Under the pieces are notes generated by a model. The model was not told where the DNA came from. It saw nothing but the letters and a program-made list of their open reading frames with translations, and searched no databases. 13,883 nt of DNA from Actinomycetales bacterium (GTDB lineage: Bacteria; Actinomycetota; Actinomycetes; Actinomycetales; JAHECE01), in NCBI GenBank assembly GCA_024641895.1, contig JAHECE010000042.1:1-13883 (forward strand). Direction: 5' to 3'. Positions 13,130 through 13,883 of the stretch are shown here, piece after piece; positions within the stretch are counted from its first letter, which is position 1, and each line of letters starts with the position of its first letter. The translations under genes and the position numbers were made by a program.

Positions 13130-13153
13130 CCCGCCCGTCACGGCCCCGGCGGG
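13130..13153 (-). terminator. Weak hairpin after the TPR gene
   Basis: Bases 13130-13135 (cccgcc) can pair with 13148-13153 (ggcggg) across a 12-nt loop, about 37 nt beyond the TPR gene's stop. It is short and has no T-run, so it is only a possible terminator. Confidence 0.25.
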
Positions 13154-13190
13154 ATCTCGCGCACCACCGCTACGACGCGCGGACGGCAGC

Positions 13191-13883
13191 TCACCACTCG
13201 GTGAGGGTCCACACCTGGGGTCGCGCCCCGGCCTCGTCCACCGCCGCGAAGGCGCTCGCCGACGCCTTGAGCTGTTCCATCGACTCGGCCTCGCGGCCGA
13301 GGGCGTGCAACAGGTCCGCGACGTGCGAGTGCAGGGCGGCGAGGTGGTGCAGGTCGCCTTGGCGCTCGGCGAGCGACAGGGCCTCGGTCGCCGCCTCGAG
13401 CGCGATCTCGGTCCGGCCGCCCCGGTGCCGCGCGTGGGCGAGGTTGTTCAGCGCCGCGACCAGCAGCTCGTTGTCCGGCACGGCACGCGCGAGGTGTACC
13501 GCCTCCTCGAGGTGGGCGATCGCCGCGTCGTCGTCGCCCGCGGTCGAGGCGAGCATGCCGAGCACGTTGCCGACCCGGGCCAGCGCGCCGCGGTCGCGCG
13601 CCGCGGTCGCGCAGCGAGCCGCGTCGGCCGCCGTCTCCTTGGCCTCGGCGGAGCGACCGAGCCGGTGCTGGACGAGGGCGAGCTCGGCGTGCACCTGGCC
13701 CAGGGTGCGCTCGTCGGCGAGGTCCCGGAGCAGGTCACGTGCGGCGACCAGGTGCGCCTCCGCCAGCCCCCAGTCCCCGAGCCGGTCGTAGACACCGGCG
13801 AGGGCCTGTTCGGTCTCCGCCAGCCGCGCGGGTTCCGCCTCGGCGAGAGCTGCCGCCTGCTCGAGCGCCACGAGCGCCTCGCG
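13191..13883 (-). CDS. TPR-repeat protein, C-terminal part, 5'-truncated by window
   Basis: There are 230 residues up to the TGA at 13191-13193. The frame is open through the right edge of the window, so GTG 13871 is not a start. The sequence is almost wholly alpha-helical tetratricopeptide repeats of about 36-40 residues, each with the alternating small/large pattern (for example LAGVYDRLGDWGLAEAHL, HAELALVQHRLGRSAEAKE, ALNNLAHARHRGGRTEIALE, HSHVADLLHALGREAESMEQ), about five units. It ends AGARPQVWTLTEW. In actinobacteria such Ala-rich TPR tails are common in large AfsR/LAL-type or AAA-ATPase regulators and signalling proteins, where they bind protein partners. The N-terminal effector domain lies outside the window, so the class stays open. 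Confidence 0.85.
   Translation of the reverse strand, partial: REALVALEQAAALAEAEPARLAETEQALAGVYDRLGDWGLAEAHLVAARDLLRDLADERTLGQVHAELALVQHRLGRSAEAKETAADAARCATAARDRGALARVGNVLGMLASTAGDDDAAIAHLEEAVHLARAVPDNELLVAALNNLAHARHRGGRTEIALEAATEALSLAERQGDLHHLAALHSHVADLLHALGREAESMEQLKASASAFAAVDEAGARPQVWTLTEW

Overview
The window is GC-rich DNA with strong G/C bias at third codon positions, many GTG starts, and secreted or lipoprotein genes of actinobacterial type. It looks like an ordinary chromosome segment of a high-GC Gram-positive. Micrococcales (Cellulomonas-like) is a guess from the overall protein flavour, not a demonstrated placement. No rRNA, tRNA, CRISPR array, transposase or phage gene was found. 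No stretch longer than about 260 bases lacks a gene.

Left part (1-5000). The window opens in the C-terminal end of a DHA2-type MFS exporter (+). This converges with 4 nt to spare on a SGNH/GDSL hydrolase (-). Next come a fasciclin-domain lipoprotein (-) followed by two strong hairpins, a VOC/bleomycin-resistance-like protein (+), an aldo/keto reductase (-), a C-terminal remnant of a GT39-type membrane glycosyltransferase (-), and a DUF2461 protein (-).

Middle (5000-9600). serC and serA (+) form a compact serine-biosynthesis operon: 3-phosphoglycerate is oxidised by SerA, then transaminated by SerC. The serA stop lies inside a perfect four-copy 18-bp tandem repeat. The same repeat array supplies the stop codon of a convergent small Ala/Arg-rich gene (-). 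An FAD-dependent amine-oxidase-like oxidoreductase (-) and a small acidic ORF with ESENTH repeats (+) follow.

Right part (9549-12429). Three minus-strand genes are chained by 4-bp start/stop overlaps: an OmpR-family response regulator, then a HAMP sensor histidine kinase, then a two-TM potassium-channel-like protein. The channel's selectivity filter reads TVGFV instead of TVGYG/TVGFG. A CACAGG direct repeat with 11-bp period lies upstream of the regulator and is a candidate autoregulatory site.

Right edge. A small secreted protein of unknown function (-) and the C-terminal TPR part of a larger regulator-like protein (-, cut by the window end).

The observations most worth following are: a shared GTAAC-N16/17-TCCGTG promoter-like element upstream of the two exported-protein genes (fasciclin lipoprotein and secreted protein), each with a second GTAAC-like half-site 11 bp further upstream; the two-component system translationally coupled to a channel with an atypical filter; and the tandem repeats that overlap the ends of convergent genes.
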